Of a DNA stretch of 64,000 bases, positions 1 to 9,101 are shown piece by piece (positions within the stretch are counted from its first letter, which is position 1; each line of letters opens with the position of its first letter). The stretch is from G965195345 sp965277625. GTDB lineage: Bacteria > Pseudomonadota > Gammaproteobacteria > CAKMZV01. The position numbers were made by a program, and so were the translations under genes. The stretch spans positions 124,001-188,000 of the forward strand of contig OZ255827.1 of assembly GCA_965277625.1 (NCBI GenBank). Reading direction: 5' to 3'. The notes beneath the pieces are model-generated. The model was given only the letters and a program-made list of their open reading frames with translations. It searched no databases and had not been told where the DNA came from.

Positions 1-574
1 GCGGATATTGAAAAGCCTCTAACAGACCAAAACAAGCGCTTTGATGTTGTTTGAGTATTTGTGGAGACAGTATGCTCATCCCAGTAAAGGTGTAGGTTTT
101 ACTCGTTGATGCCTTGGGGGCCACAATCGCGTTGTTTAAGGAAAAATCGCCTTCTAAATGATGCTCAGGATTGTCCACCAAATACAGGTGTGCCCATACC
201 GAGGGGGACAATGTTGTTTGCAAAACCATGGCGTAATCCATGGTGGTTAAAACATCGGCATTCACCAAAAAAAAGGGGTCATCACCCAACAGCGGTAAGG
301 CATTTTTAATGCCTCCGCCCGTATCTAATTCAACGGGTTCTTGTGACCATAAAATCTTAACGCCATAGCGACGGCCGTCTTGCAAATGTGCCTTTATCAA
401 GTGGCCCAGATAAAACACATTGACGACGACTTCTTTAAATCCGGCTTGACCCAAGGCGTATAAATGTCTTTCTATTAAGGTGATCCCGCCCACTTTTAGC
501 AAAGGTTTGGGCAAGTGCTTGGTCAAGGGCATCATTCGGTCACCCCGTCCTGCTGCCAGAATCATCGCCTTCAT
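1..574 (-). CDS. murU: N-acetylmuramate alpha-1-phosphate uridylyltransferase MurU (3' end cut by window edge)
   Basis: Nucleotidyltransferase that converts MurNAc-1-phosphate to UDP-MurNAc in the MurU/AmgK peptidoglycan-recycling shortcut. The N-terminus carries the sugar-nucleotide pyrophosphorylase signature: AAGRGDRMMPLTKHLPKPLL near residues 7-26, then a NADV (Asp metal site) motif. About 191 codons are present, so roughly the last 30 residues lie left of the window. The start ATG overlaps the stop of the upstream kinase gene (TGATG), so the two are translationally coupled. Family assignment rests on the motif plus the kinase partner; without that partner it could only be called a generic NTP transferase. 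Confidence 0.85.
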   Translation of the reverse strand, partial: MKAMILAAGRGDRMMPLTKHLPKPLLKVGGITLIERHLYALGQAGFKEVVVNVFYLGHLIKAHLQDGRRYGVKILWSQEPVELDTGGGIKNALPLLGDDPFFLVNADVLTTMDYAMVLQTTLSPSVWAHLYLVDNPEHHLEGDFSLNNAIVAPKASTSKTYTFTGMSILSPQILKQHQSACFGLLEAFQYP

Positions 575-1587
575 CAAAGTGCCTTTTGGGCTTGCTCAAC
601 CCACTTTTTGAACTCTGGTGGGATGGGCAGACGATGAATGGCTTCGGATAAATGTTTTAACACCGTCGGCAAATAGGCCATATAACTTGACTTACCTTCT
701 CGGTAATAGAGACGGGCAAATATGCCAGCAACTTTAAGCTGACGTTGAGCGTTTTGGTAGGCGAAATCGGTTTCAAATAATGGCTCTGTTTGTTGGGCGT
801 TGTTTTTCTGAATTTTCTGATAAAAATATTGCCTATAAAATGCGGGATTGTCACAGTGATAATAAGCATCGCACAGTAATGAAACCACATCGTAGGTGTA
901 CGAACCAAGCACCGCATCTTGGAAATCGATCACACCGATTTTTTCGCCACATTGCAGTAAATTATTGCTGTGATAATCCCGATGTACCAGCGTTTGTGGT
1001 TGCTGAGTAATTTGTATGGCAATCTGATCCATCGTTTGTTGTAAAACTTTTAGTTCACTGGTATTCAAGCACAGTTTAAGGTGGCGATCCAAGAACCAAT
1101 CGATGAACATCTGCATTTCGGCCATGAGCAGGTCGTGGCTGTAAATGGGTAAATCTGGCGATGGCGGTGGTGTCTGCATTTCAGACAATCCATCTATGGC
1201 TTTGAGCATCCATTTTTGCTCGTTTTGTTGAAGACATTGAATGAGATGCTTCGCACCGAAATCCTCAACCACGGCAAAACCTAGGGGCTCATCAACAGCA
1301 TAAATTTCAGGGAAAAGGAGCGTCTGAGTTGACTGAAAGAATTGGCGCGCTTGAATAAATTGTGTAATGCTTTCCTTCTCAGGGGGCGCATCCATTACAA
1401 TGGCTTGTTTGATTTGGCGCGTATTGCCTGCGTAGTTGCGTTCATTTGACGCTGACCACCGATAATATTGACGCCAGCTGGCATCACCCTGAATGGGGCT
1501 TAATTTGCCCTCAAAGCCATTGTTTGATAAAAATTTATGTAACAGTCTCTGACGGTGTGTCTTAATGTCGCTAATTTCCTTAGACAT
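574..1587 (-). CDS. amgK: N-acetylmuramate/N-acetylglucosamine anomeric kinase AmgK
   Basis: Aminoglycoside-phosphotransferase-fold kinase, 337 aa, that phosphorylates the anomeric hydroxyl of MurNAc (and GlcNAc) recovered from the wall, feeding MurU. The APH catalytic loop HRDYHSNN (His-x-Asp...Asn) and the following metal-binding IDFQD are visible in the middle of the protein. It lies directly upstream of murU with a 1-bp overlap and is divergent from lptD, the arrangement known in Pseudomonas putida, which supports the specific name over a generic APH-family kinase. Only 19 bp separate its start from the lptD start. Confidence 0.85.
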   Translation of the reverse strand: MSKEISDIKTHRQRLLHKFLSNNGFEGKLSPIQGDASWRQYYRWSASNERNYAGNTRQIKQAIVMDAPPEKESITQFIQARQFFQSTQTLLFPEIYAVDEPLGFAVVEDFGAKHLIQCLQQNEQKWMLKAIDGLSEMQTPPPSPDLPIYSHDLLMAEMQMFIDWFLDRHLKLCLNTSELKVLQQTMDQIAIQITQQPQTLVHRDYHSNNLLQCGEKIGVIDFQDAVLGSYTYDVVSLLCDAYYHCDNPAFYRQYFYQKIQKNNAQQTEPLFETDFAYQNAQRQLKVAGIFARLYYREGKSSYMAYLPTVLKHLSEAIHRLPIPPEFKKWVEQAQKAL

Positions 1588-1606
1588 ATTTTAAAATGCG
1601 AATATC

Positions 1607-3736
1607 ATGACCTTGATTGATATGCAAAAGGTGGGGGTTCTCCTACGCCATATTTTACCATTGATCCTCGTGTATTCTGGTATCAGTCAAGCACAAAATT
1701 TAAATTGCCCAAAGCCGACACCGACGAGTGAAATCTTCACCGTCGAAAGCAAGTTCATTCAAGGACAACTGGATCGGTTTATCAATTTTTCTGGCTCGGT
1801 GAGCGCCAATCATCCCGATTTTAATTTAAGCGCTGATGAATTATTGGTCAATGTTAAAGATGATTCCATAACTTCAACGAGTAGCCTGTACGTTCAACAT
1901 CAAAATATTCGATTATGGGGCACAGGTTTTGCCAGTAATAAAAATTCATTTGACGTTGATCAAAGCATTTTAACGCTTTGTGAGGGCGAACAACAAGACT
2001 TGGCTTGGCGCATCGAAAGCAGTCGCACCCATTTTGATAAAAATGACCAAACCATCACCAGCCATAACGCCGTATTGGAATTTCAAGACATCCCCATTTT
2101 TTATAGCCCCTATTTAAAATTCAGTTTGCGCCGTCGAAGCGGTCTGTTGTTCCCTTCTTTTGGGTATTATCAACCCACACGAGTTAATTCAACCAAGCAA
2201 ACAGAAGGTCTTTATTATCACCAAGGTTACTTCCTTAACCTTGCGCCCAACTATGATGTCACTGTGTATGCAACGGCTTTGCAAAATAGAGGTTTGCTGA
2301 CAAGCGGCGAGTTTCGTTATTTACAAAGCCACAGTGAAGGCTCATTAACAGGGGCTTACTTACAAGATGATCCTTTGCTCCGAAATAATACCAATGGCGG
2401 CGAAACTTTATCAACCTATGCCTGGAAAAATAAAACCACCGTCAATGACAATCTCAAATTCAGCGTTGATTGGGCCGCATACAACCCCCGCTACATTTAT
2501 CAAACCTTGCCCAGTATCTTTGACGACGAGCAAACCGCTTCCAAAGACCGTCACGTCCGCGTCATCTATGCCACAAAAGCCAGTCGCACTCATGTTTCAG
2601 TCCAAGATAATATTTCATTGATCAACCCCCAACAAGATGGGTTGGTGCGTTTGCCTCAGATAGAACATTGGCAATACATAGACCGTCAAGGCGCTTCGCG
2701 TTTTACCATTCGTGGACAGGTGAGCAACTTCAGTCGTCCTGCAAGTCGCAAAAATGATGACCAGCTCACTTCTGGTAAACGCATTGTGTTTAACCCTTAT
2801 TGGCAGTGGATAAAACCGGCGAATCAATATAGGCTCATCGTGGAAACGGGCGGGCGATATAACCACTACCAATTACAACAGAATCGCGACGAACAAAATT
2901 TTGACTTTTCCAATGCTTACCTCCACACAGGCGGGTCACTCTATTTTGATAATACCCCTGACTTTTTTAGAAAAGCCCTCAGCTTGACCTTTGAACCATC
3001 GTTACACTATGTTTTTAGTCCCTATGTCAAACAATCACATCTGCCTGATTTTGACACATCAACCAAACCCATCACCCGTTTACAACAATTGTACGACCCC
3101 GTTGAGCTTAATGGCGACGATGGTTTACGTGAATCTAATCGTGTGGTTGCCATCGTCAAACAACGTTATCACCTAACCAATTCAAAGGCCTTTGGTCACC
3201 TTGCCGCTGGCAGAAGCGTGGACATTTCTACGCCAACCGTCAGTCGTGAACGTCCCGTCAACGACAGTTGGTTTTTAGAATCTTCGTTCACCGTCGATCG
3301 CGTGCTCTTTGAAACGCTCAGTCAATGGGATTTAGACGTTTCAGATCCTACCTATGTCAACAGTAATGTGCTCTACGATGGTGATAGCCACGATGTGCGA
3401 GTGAACTATTTACATCAAAGCACGCTCACTGAAACGCTTCAATATATTTCCGCAGGTGTGAGCGTTGACCTCAATACGCCTTGGCAGCTTCATGCGCTGA
3501 GCAATTACAACATCACCAATCAGCGACTCGATCATTCGCTCATTGGGTTTACCTACGATGATTGTTGTTGGCAATTCAACACGGCTATTGCTCGAAAATA
3601 TAATAATCTCAACAATGTTTCGGCTGAAGCTTCAACGGAGATTATCTTTGAGCTTGTGTTGAAAGGATTAGCGTCCTTAGGACCTAAAGATTCGCGCGAT
3701 AGAATGTTTGACCAGTCGCAAGGATTCAGCCCCTAA
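1607..3736 (+). CDS. lptD: LPS-assembly outer membrane protein LptD
   Basis: Outer-membrane beta-barrel that, with LptE, inserts lipopolysaccharide into the outer leaflet. 709 aa, somewhat shorter than the E. coli protein. A signal peptide (residues ~8-30) is followed by the periplasmic OstA/LptA-like domain (about 40-170) and then the barrel. It contains exactly four cysteines: Cys34, Cys125 and the adjacent pair Cys653-Cys654, the same pattern as the two interdomain disulfides of E. coli LptD, so it is expected to need DsbA-type oxidation. An in-frame ATG at 1622 is an alternative start that would leave a shorter signal peptide. The usual downstream surA-pdxA-ksgA genes do not follow. Confidence 0.93.
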   Translation: MTLIDMQKVGVLLRHILPLILVYSGISQAQNLNCPKPTPTSEIFTVESKFIQGQLDRFINFSGSVSANHPDFNLSADELLVNVKDDSITSTSSLYVQHQNIRLWGTGFASNKNSFDVDQSILTLCEGEQQDLAWRIESSRTHFDKNDQTITSHNAVLEFQDIPIFYSPYLKFSLRRRSGLLFPSFGYYQPTRVNSTKQTEGLYYHQGYFLNLAPNYDVTVYATALQNRGLLTSGEFRYLQSHSEGSLTGAYLQDDPLLRNNTNGGETLSTYAWKNKTTVNDNLKFSVDWAAYNPRYIYQTLPSIFDDEQTASKDRHVRVIYATKASRTHVSVQDNISLINPQQDGLVRLPQIEHWQYIDRQGASRFTIRGQVSNFSRPASRKNDDQLTSGKRIVFNPYWQWIKPANQYRLIVETGGRYNHYQLQQNRDEQNFDFSNAYLHTGGSLYFDNTPDFFRKALSLTFEPSLHYVFSPYVKQSHLPDFDTSTKPITRLQQLYDPVELNGDDGLRESNRVVAIVKQRYHLTNSKAFGHLAAGRSVDISTPTVSRERPVNDSWFLESSFTVDRVLFETLSQWDLDVSDPTYVNSNVLYDGDSHDVRVNYLHQSTLTETLQYISAGVSVDLNTPWQLHALSNYNITNQRLDHSLIGFTYDDCCWQFNTAIARKYNNLNNVSAEASTEIIFELVLKGLASLGPKDSRDRMFDQSQGFSP

Positions 3737-3795
3737 GCACAAACCATTCCCCTATCGCACACAACCGCCTCACGCCTAATATGACCGATGGTTTC

Positions 3796-3804
3796 TGGTA
3801 TAAT
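3796..3804 (+). promoter_or_regulatory. extended -10 promoter for the cytochrome c gene
   Basis: TGGTATAAT, a perfect TATAAT with the TG extension. No convincing -35 is seen, which fits extended -10 promoters. Predicted transcription start is about 3811, giving a leader of about 35 nt before the ATG at 3846. Confidence 0.55.
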
Positions 3805-3845
3805 CAGGCGCTGTAAAATGGAATCGCAACGATCACAGGATTTAT

Positions 3846-4166
3846 ATGAAACATTTTTTAATCAAGCCCTTTCTTGCTCTCGCCTTAATTTCTTTAACCG
3901 CATTCAGTGCCAGCCATGCTGCTGACATCGCCAAAGGCAAAGAAAAATTTTCCACGGTTTGTGCCAGTTGTCATGGCATCAATGCTGAAGGCATTGCCAC
4001 CTTCCCTAAATTAGCGGGCAATCCCATTGCAGACACTGTAGAAAAATTAAAGAAATATCGTGCAGGCGAACAAATTGGTGCCAACAGTGCCATCATGTTT
4101 GGCATGGCCGCTGGATTGTCAGATGATGACATTGCAAACCTCGCTGCCTATATAAAATCCCTTTAA
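3846..4166 (+). CDS. periplasmic c-type cytochrome (class I, cytochrome c553-like)
   Basis: 106-aa small monohaem cytochrome. A signal peptide (residues 1-25, ending ASHA) is followed by one haem-binding CASCH motif near residues 39-43, and a Met in the C-terminal FGMAAGLSDDD segment fits the distal haem ligand. Likely a soluble periplasmic electron carrier between a quinol-oxidising complex and a terminal oxidase or other acceptor; the partner cannot be told from context. It has its own promoter and is followed directly by tRNA-Arg. Confidence 0.85.
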   Translation: MKHFLIKPFLALALISLTAFSASHAADIAKGKEKFSTVCASCHGINAEGIATFPKLAGNPIADTVEKLKKYRAGEQIGANSAIMFGMAAGLSDDDIANLAAYIKSL

Positions 4167-4174
4167 CAATCGAC

Positions 4175-4250
4175 CTCCCTGTAGTTCAACAGGATAGAAC
4201 GAGAGCCTCCTAAGCTTTAAATCCGGGTTCAAGTCCTGGCGGGGAGACCA
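4175..4250 (+). tRNA. tRNA-Arg (anticodon CCT)
   Basis: A 76-nt cloverleaf with encoded CCA. Acceptor CTCCCTG pairs with CGGGGAG (one G-T), D stem GTTC/GAAC, anticodon stem AGAGC/GCTTT around loop CTCCTAA, T stem CCGGG/CCTGG with loop TTCAAGT. Anticodon CCT reads AGG. It sits 8 bp after the cytochrome c stop and may share its transcript. Confidence 0.95.
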
Positions 4251-4347
4251 ATGATGCACCATTCAGACAAAGCCTTTAAAACAATGCGCAAAAATGCGCC
4301 GTCGTTGTTAAAATCCATTTATTATCCATACTTAAATAAGGAATGCC

Positions 4348-6189
4348 ATGATTGAATATCGTTCAAAAACCTCAACCCACGGTCGTAATATGGCAGGTGC
4401 TCGGGCGCTATGGCGTGCAACAGGGGTTGGTTCCGCAGATTTTGGCAAACCCATCATAGCCATATCCAATTCTTTCACGCAGTTTGTCCCCGGTCACGTC
4501 CATCTCAAAGATTTGGGTCAGTTGGTTGCACGAGAAATTGAACGCTGTGGCGGCATTGCCAAAGAATTTAATACCATCGCCGTTGATGATGGCATTGCCA
4601 TGGGTCATGACGGCATGCTTTATTCGCTGCCTTCACGCGAGGTTATTTCTGATGCGGTTGAATATATGTGCAATGCCCACTGCGCCGATGCCGTCGTTTG
4701 CATATCCAATTGCGACAAAATCACACCGGGCATGCTCAATGCAGCCATGCGCCTCAACATTCCAGCCATTTTCGTTTCTGGTGGACCGATGGAGGCTGGG
4801 AAGACCGTACTTGGCGGACAAACCATCAAATTAGATTTGGTTGATGCCATGGTGCAAGCGGCTGACGATAAAAATTCTGACGAAATGGTTGATGAGATAG
4901 AAATCAGTGCTTGCCCCACCTGCGGCTCTTGCTCAGGCATGTTCACTGCAAATTCCATGAATTGCTTGACCGAAGCCATAGGGCTTTCTTTGCCTGGTAA
5001 TGGCTCGTGCTTGGCCACGCACACGGATCGAGAAAACCTTTTTCTGCAAGCTGGACGCACCATTGTTGATATTACCAAACGCTACTATGAACAAGGTGAT
5101 GAAAGCGTTTTACCACGGAATGTAGCGAATTTTCAGGCCTTTGAAAATGCCATGTGTTTAGACATTGCCATGGGCGGTTCTACCAATACTATATTACATA
5201 TCTTAGCCGCCGCCCACGAAGGTGGCATCAACTTTACCTTGGATGACATTGATCGTTTATCGCGTAAAGTGCCTTGTTTGTCAAAAGTCGCACCCAATAG
5301 CCCCAAATACCACATGGAAGATGTGCACAGAGCCGGTGGCATATTTGCGCTATTAGGGCAATTGGAAAAAGCGGGGCTACTCAACACCGAGTGCACGACC
5401 GTTCATGCCCCAACGTTGAAAGAAGCCATTGACAAATGGGACATTTCACGCCAACCGAGCGAAGCGGTGCAAAAATTTTATCTCGCTGCACCGGGCGGTG
5501 TTCGCACAACTCAAGCGTTCAGTCAGTCAAAACGCTGGAAAGATTTAGACCTTGACCGCGAAAATGGCTGCATTCATTCGGTTGAACACGCTTTCAGCAC
5601 CGATGGCGGATTGGCCGTCTTATTTGGCAATATTGCTCAGCAAGGTTGTGTGGTCAAAACCGCTGGGGTGGATGCCTCCATATTAAAATTTGAAGGGCCT
5701 GCCCGCGTGTTTGAAAGCCAAGACAGTGCCGTTGAAGCCATATTGGCAGACAAAATTGTGGCAGGTGATGTGGTGGTGATTCGTCACGAAGGTCCAATTG
5801 GTGGTCCTGGCATGCAAGAAATGCTTTACCCGACCAGCTACTTAAAAGCCAAAGGCTTAGGCAAACAATGTGCTTTGCTGACCGACGGTCGTTTTTCTGG
5901 TGGCACATCGGGCTTATCCATTGGTCACGTTTCGCCAGAAGCGGCAGAAGGGGGACTGATTGGCGTGGTTGAAGAAAATGATGTCATAGAAATTGACATT
6001 CCCAATCGTCGCATCCACTTAAAAGTGACTGACGACGTGATCAAACAACGTGTGTCTAAAGAAAATAAGCGAGGCAAAAAAGCTTGGTCGGTTCACACCC
6101 CACGCACTCGCAAAGTGTCTTTGGCGCTCAAAGCTTATGCAAAATTAGTGACCAATGCCTCGTCGGGTGCCGTCCGTCATGTGGACTAA
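4348..6189 (+). CDS. ilvD: dihydroxy-acid dehydratase IlvD
   Basis: Fe-S dehydratase that makes 2-keto acids from 2,3-dihydroxy acids, the third common step of isoleucine/valine synthesis. 613 aa, the family's normal length. Cluster and active-site cysteines are at Cys122 (in CDKITPGM) and Cys195 (in CPTCGSCSGMF), the E. coli positions. A purine-rich AATAAGGA precedes the ATG. It is unlinked to ilvBNC, which lie 7 kb downstream; the stop overlaps the next gene by 11 bp. Confidence 0.97.
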   Translation: MIEYRSKTSTHGRNMAGARALWRATGVGSADFGKPIIAISNSFTQFVPGHVHLKDLGQLVAREIERCGGIAKEFNTIAVDDGIAMGHDGMLYSLPSREVISDAVEYMCNAHCADAVVCISNCDKITPGMLNAAMRLNIPAIFVSGGPMEAGKTVLGGQTIKLDLVDAMVQAADDKNSDEMVDEIEISACPTCGSCSGMFTANSMNCLTEAIGLSLPGNGSCLATHTDRENLFLQAGRTIVDITKRYYEQGDESVLPRNVANFQAFENAMCLDIAMGGSTNTILHILAAAHEGGINFTLDDIDRLSRKVPCLSKVAPNSPKYHMEDVHRAGGIFALLGQLEKAGLLNTECTTVHAPTLKEAIDKWDISRQPSEAVQKFYLAAPGGVRTTQAFSQSKRWKDLDLDRENGCIHSVEHAFSTDGGLAVLFGNIAQQGCVVKTAGVDASILKFEGPARVFESQDSAVEAILADKIVAGDVVVIRHEGPIGGPGMQEMLYPTSYLKAKGLGKQCALLTDGRFSGGTSGLSIGHVSPEAAEGGLIGVVEENDVIEIDIPNRRIHLKVTDDVIKQRVSKENKRGKKAWSVHTPRTRKVSLALKAYAKLVTNASSGAVRHVD

Positions 6190-6817
6190 AACACTGGGGC
6201 TATGTGTTTTATTGGTTTCAGGATCCGCCCACGCTGTACTCAACGACACCCTGTTTCGGACGGCTGTGGTCGCAGGCATTGTGACTTATGTTGCGGCCAA
6301 TCCTTACGGTGCCGATTCCATCGGCATTGATTCGGGTTATTCGGCAGATGGTCCAGACCTCTATGCGGGCAGATTGACCACGCGATGGAAGATAAAACCC
6401 GATGTCATTGTGTCAGGTCGCTACCATTTGGACGTCAATTTATATTTTAATTTGGGCCAGTGGAATCTGGGATTATTTTCGAATGAGGACGAAAACCTGT
6501 CTCGGTTTCGCACAATAAACAATGTGATCGATCTTTATTCTGCCTACAGACATCGCTGGCAAGGCTTCCCCTTGTACTTAGAAACAAACTTGGGGTTGGC
6601 TTATTTTTCTGCCACACAGCTCGGTGACACACGCTATGGCACACACGGGCAATTTGTCAGTGGCGTTACCCTGGGTTATCAATCCGATGAATCGCCCATT
6701 GGCTTTCAAATAAAATTTCAGCATTATTCAGACAACGACTTTTCAGAACACAACCCCGGAACCAATCTTATTTTTTTCACGATTGAACACATTTTTAACC
6801 ACAATGACACCGAATAA
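6179..6817 (+). CDS. PagL-family lipid A 3-O-deacylase-like outer membrane protein
   Basis: 212 aa. A signal peptide (MWTKTLGLCVLLVSGSAHA) is followed by a small beta-barrel-type sequence. The C-terminal QHYSDN...HNPG motif matches the PagL active-site region: His182 and Ser184 correspond to the catalytic His-Ser pair of Pseudomonas PagL. By my alignment the third catalytic residue (Glu) is Asn196 here, so activity is uncertain. The ATG at 6179 is chosen because it starts a clean signal peptide and overlaps ilvD by 11 bp; an upstream in-frame ATG at 6155 would add residues not typical of a signal sequence. Family members trim the 3-position acyl chain of lipid A. Confidence 0.7.
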   Translation: MWTKTLGLCVLLVSGSAHAVLNDTLFRTAVVAGIVTYVAANPYGADSIGIDSGYSADGPDLYAGRLTTRWKIKPDVIVSGRYHLDVNLYFNLGQWNLGLFSNEDENLSRFRTINNVIDLYSAYRHRWQGFPLYLETNLGLAYFSATQLGDTRYGTHGQFVSGVTLGYQSDESPIGFQIKFQHYSDNDFSEHNPGTNLIFFTIEHIFNHNDTE

Positions 6818-6819
6818 TC

Positions 6820-7812
6820 ATGTCCTTACATTTGCCTCATCGACCCAGACGTATCCGATTTAGTGCTTTTAGTCGCGCGCTCACACGTGAGAACACCTTA
6901 TCGCCCGCTGATTTGATTCAACCCGTTTTCATCATAGAGGGCACTCAGAACAGCGAGGCCATCGCATCGATGCCTGGCATTGAGCGCCTCACGCTGGACC
7001 GCTTACTGCCCTATGCCAAAAATGCACATCAGTTAGGCATTTCAGCAATTGCGCTTTTCCCCGTTGTTTCTACCGATTTAAAATGCCCCCATGCCAAAGA
7101 GGCACTGAATCCTGAAGGCTTGGTTCCCCGAGCCATAGCCATGCTTAAAGCAGAATGCCCCGACCTGGGGGTGATCACTGACATTGCCTTAGACCCTTAT
7201 ACTTCTCACGGACAAGATGGCATCATAGATGAATCGGGTTATGTCTTAAACGATGAGACCATTGCCATCCTCATCCAACAAGCCTTGTGCCATGCTCGAG
7301 CGGGGGCTGACATTGTCGCCCCTTCTGATATGATGGATGGTCGAGTGGGCGCTATTCGGCAAGCGTTGGAAAAACAAAACTATCACAACACCCAAATCCT
7401 GGCCTACTCGGCCAAATATGCCTCTGCATTTTATGGCCCCTTTCGCGACGCGGTTGGCTCAGCAAGCGCTTTGCAAAAAGCCGATAAAAAAACCTACCAA
7501 ATGGATCCTGCCAACAGCAATGAAGCCTTGCATGAAGTCCAATTGGATTTGGACGAAGGCGCCGATATGGTGATGATCAAACCAGGGTTGCCGTATTTGG
7601 ACATCGTCTGGCGGGTCAAATCAACCTTTAAAAGACCGACCTTGGTCTATCATGTCAGCGGTGAATACGCCATGCTGAAAGCGGCTGCCATCAATGGCTG
7701 GCTTGAAGAAGAGGCGGTTGTGTTAGAGTCATTATTGGCGATGAAACGGGCAGGCGCCGATGGCATATTGACTTACTACGCCGTTGAATGTGCGCAATGG
7801 CTCAATCGTTGA
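6820..7812 (+). CDS. hemB: delta-aminolevulinic acid dehydratase (porphobilinogen synthase) HemB
   Basis: Condenses two 5-aminolevulinates to porphobilinogen in haem synthesis. 330 aa. Schiff-base lysines are Lys199 (YSAKYAS) and Lys254 (MIKPGLP). The metal region reads DIALDPYTSHGQDG rather than the cysteine-rich DxCxC version, so this is the magnesium (Pseudomonas-type) class without a catalytic zinc triad. The start lies 2 bp after the pagL-like stop, implying coupled translation. Confidence 0.97.
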   Translation: MSLHLPHRPRRIRFSAFSRALTRENTLSPADLIQPVFIIEGTQNSEAIASMPGIERLTLDRLLPYAKNAHQLGISAIALFPVVSTDLKCPHAKEALNPEGLVPRAIAMLKAECPDLGVITDIALDPYTSHGQDGIIDESGYVLNDETIAILIQQALCHARAGADIVAPSDMMDGRVGAIRQALEKQNYHNTQILAYSAKYASAFYGPFRDAVGSASALQKADKKTYQMDPANSNEALHEVQLDLDEGADMVMIKPGLPYLDIVWRVKSTFKRPTLVYHVSGEYAMLKAAAINGWLEEEAVVLESLLAMKRAGADGILTYYAVECAQWLNR

Positions 7813-8627
7813 AACATCGTTGCGCCGTTATTGGCGACCCCATTGCGCACAGCTTATCACCCGTCATCCATCGTGCTTTTGCCCAGCAACAAGGCATTGA
7901 TCTAAGCTATGAAAAAATCCATGTTCGGGCTGCTGAATTCGACGCACACATTCACGACCTTGCGCACACCTATGATGGCATCAACATCACCGTACCACAC
8001 AAGACCAAAGCATGGGCCTTTGCTGAACAAAATGGCACCATTGATCGCTCGGCACAAAAATCGGGCGCAGTTAATACCCTAAAATTTACGCCCAATATCG
8101 TTGGATTTAACACCGATGGGGATGGCCTAGTACACGACCTAACAACGCGATTAGCTTTTCCAATCACCGATCAAACAATCCTCATCCTTGGCGCAGGGGG
8201 TGCAGCTCGCGGCATCTTGGGTGCACTACTACAAAAAAAACCCAAAAAAGTTGTTTTAGCAAATCGCACCTTGTCCAATGCTGAGAAAGTTGGCGCCCTA
8301 TTTGGCCTTTGCGGCAATCGCTTTTCAGACATCAAACCGCAATCTTTTGACATTGTCATCAACGCCACTTCAGCCAGCTTAGATGGTGCCGTTCCCGATC
8401 TGCCCCAAGCCATATTTTCAACGCATACCTTGGCCTATGATTTAATGTACGCCAAGCAACGCACCCCGTTTGAACAGTGGGCAATTTCTTGCCAAGCGGG
8501 GGTGGTATGCGATGGGCTTGGCATGCTCGTTGAACAAGCGGCATTGGCATTCTATCTATGGACCCAAGTACGACCTTCAACCTCACCCATATTTGACAGC
8601 TTAAATCTTGAAAGAAACCGTTCATAG
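7797..8627 (+). CDS. aroE: shikimate dehydrogenase AroE
   Basis: NADPH-dependent reduction of 3-dehydroshikimate in aromatic amino acid synthesis. About 276 aa. The substrate-binding N-domain has GDPIAHSLSP and NITVPHK (catalytic Lys) with the following NT.NTDG segment; the Rossmann domain has GAGGAARG near residue 130; NRT is the NADP phosphate-binding motif. The ATG at 7797 overlaps hemB by 16 bp and gives the usual short N-terminus; an ATG three codons earlier (7788) is equally in frame. It overlaps tsaE by 20 bp. Confidence 0.95.
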   Translation: MAQSLKHRCAVIGDPIAHSLSPVIHRAFAQQQGIDLSYEKIHVRAAEFDAHIHDLAHTYDGINITVPHKTKAWAFAEQNGTIDRSAQKSGAVNTLKFTPNIVGFNTDGDGLVHDLTTRLAFPITDQTILILGAGGAARGILGALLQKKPKKVVLANRTLSNAEKVGALFGLCGNRFSDIKPQSFDIVINATSASLDGAVPDLPQAIFSTHTLAYDLMYAKQRTPFEQWAISCQAGVVCDGLGMLVEQAALAFYLWTQVRPSTSPIFDSLNLERNRS

Positions 8628-9096
8628 CCAAAGCGCCCAGCAAACAGAACAACTGGGGCAGAAGCTGGCTTTAAATTTGCTTCAAAACCAAGCACCGATT
8701 ACGGCGTCAGCGCAGGGGTGCATTATCTTTTTAACGGGTGATTTGGGCTCTGGCAAAACCACTTTTTGTCGTGGCTTGATTCAGGCATTGACCAATGAAA
8801 CCATTGTTAAAAGCCCCACTTATGAGATCATCAAGGTCTATCCAACAAAATATGATTTCACCCTTTACCACATCGATCTATATAGGATAAAATCTATTGA
8901 CGAATTAGAATATATGGGACTGTTTGACCACCTCGTGCACAACACCATTGCCCTCATAGAATGGCCTCAATCATTGCTTGATGGGTTGACTGAACAAGCG
9001 TTGGCGATTCATTTTGACACACAGCAAGGTTGTGACGACAATGATCGAACCATCACACTGGACATCCCTGACAAATTTCCCATTCAGCTCAGATAA
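8608..9096 (+). CDS. tsaE: tRNA threonylcarbamoyladenosine (t6A) ATPase subunit TsaE
   Basis: P-loop ATPase that works with TsaB and TsaD in making t6A37 of ANN-decoding tRNAs. 162 aa. Walker A GDLGSGKTT is followed by SPTYEI and YHIDLYR, all family hallmarks. No ATG lies before the Walker motif in a suitable place, so a TTG start at 8608 inside the end of aroE is used. It leads directly into the amidase gene, the common tsaE-amiC/B-mutL-miaA order. Confidence 0.92.
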   Translation: MKETVHSQSAQQTEQLGQKLALNLLQNQAPITASAQGCIIFLTGDLGSGKTTFCRGLIQALTNETIVKSPTYEIIKVYPTKYDFTLYHIDLYRIKSIDELEYMGLFDHLVHNTIALIEWPQSLLDGLTEQALAIHFDTQQGCDDNDRTITLDIPDKFPIQLR

Positions 9097-9101
9097 TTGC
9101 A

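Noticed and set aside
106..309. 67-aa plus-strand frame at the left edge
   Set aside because: Opposite strand of murU, which has clear motifs.
4620..5078. 152-aa antisense frame in ilvD
   Set aside because: Shadow of a strongly conserved gene; no start signals.
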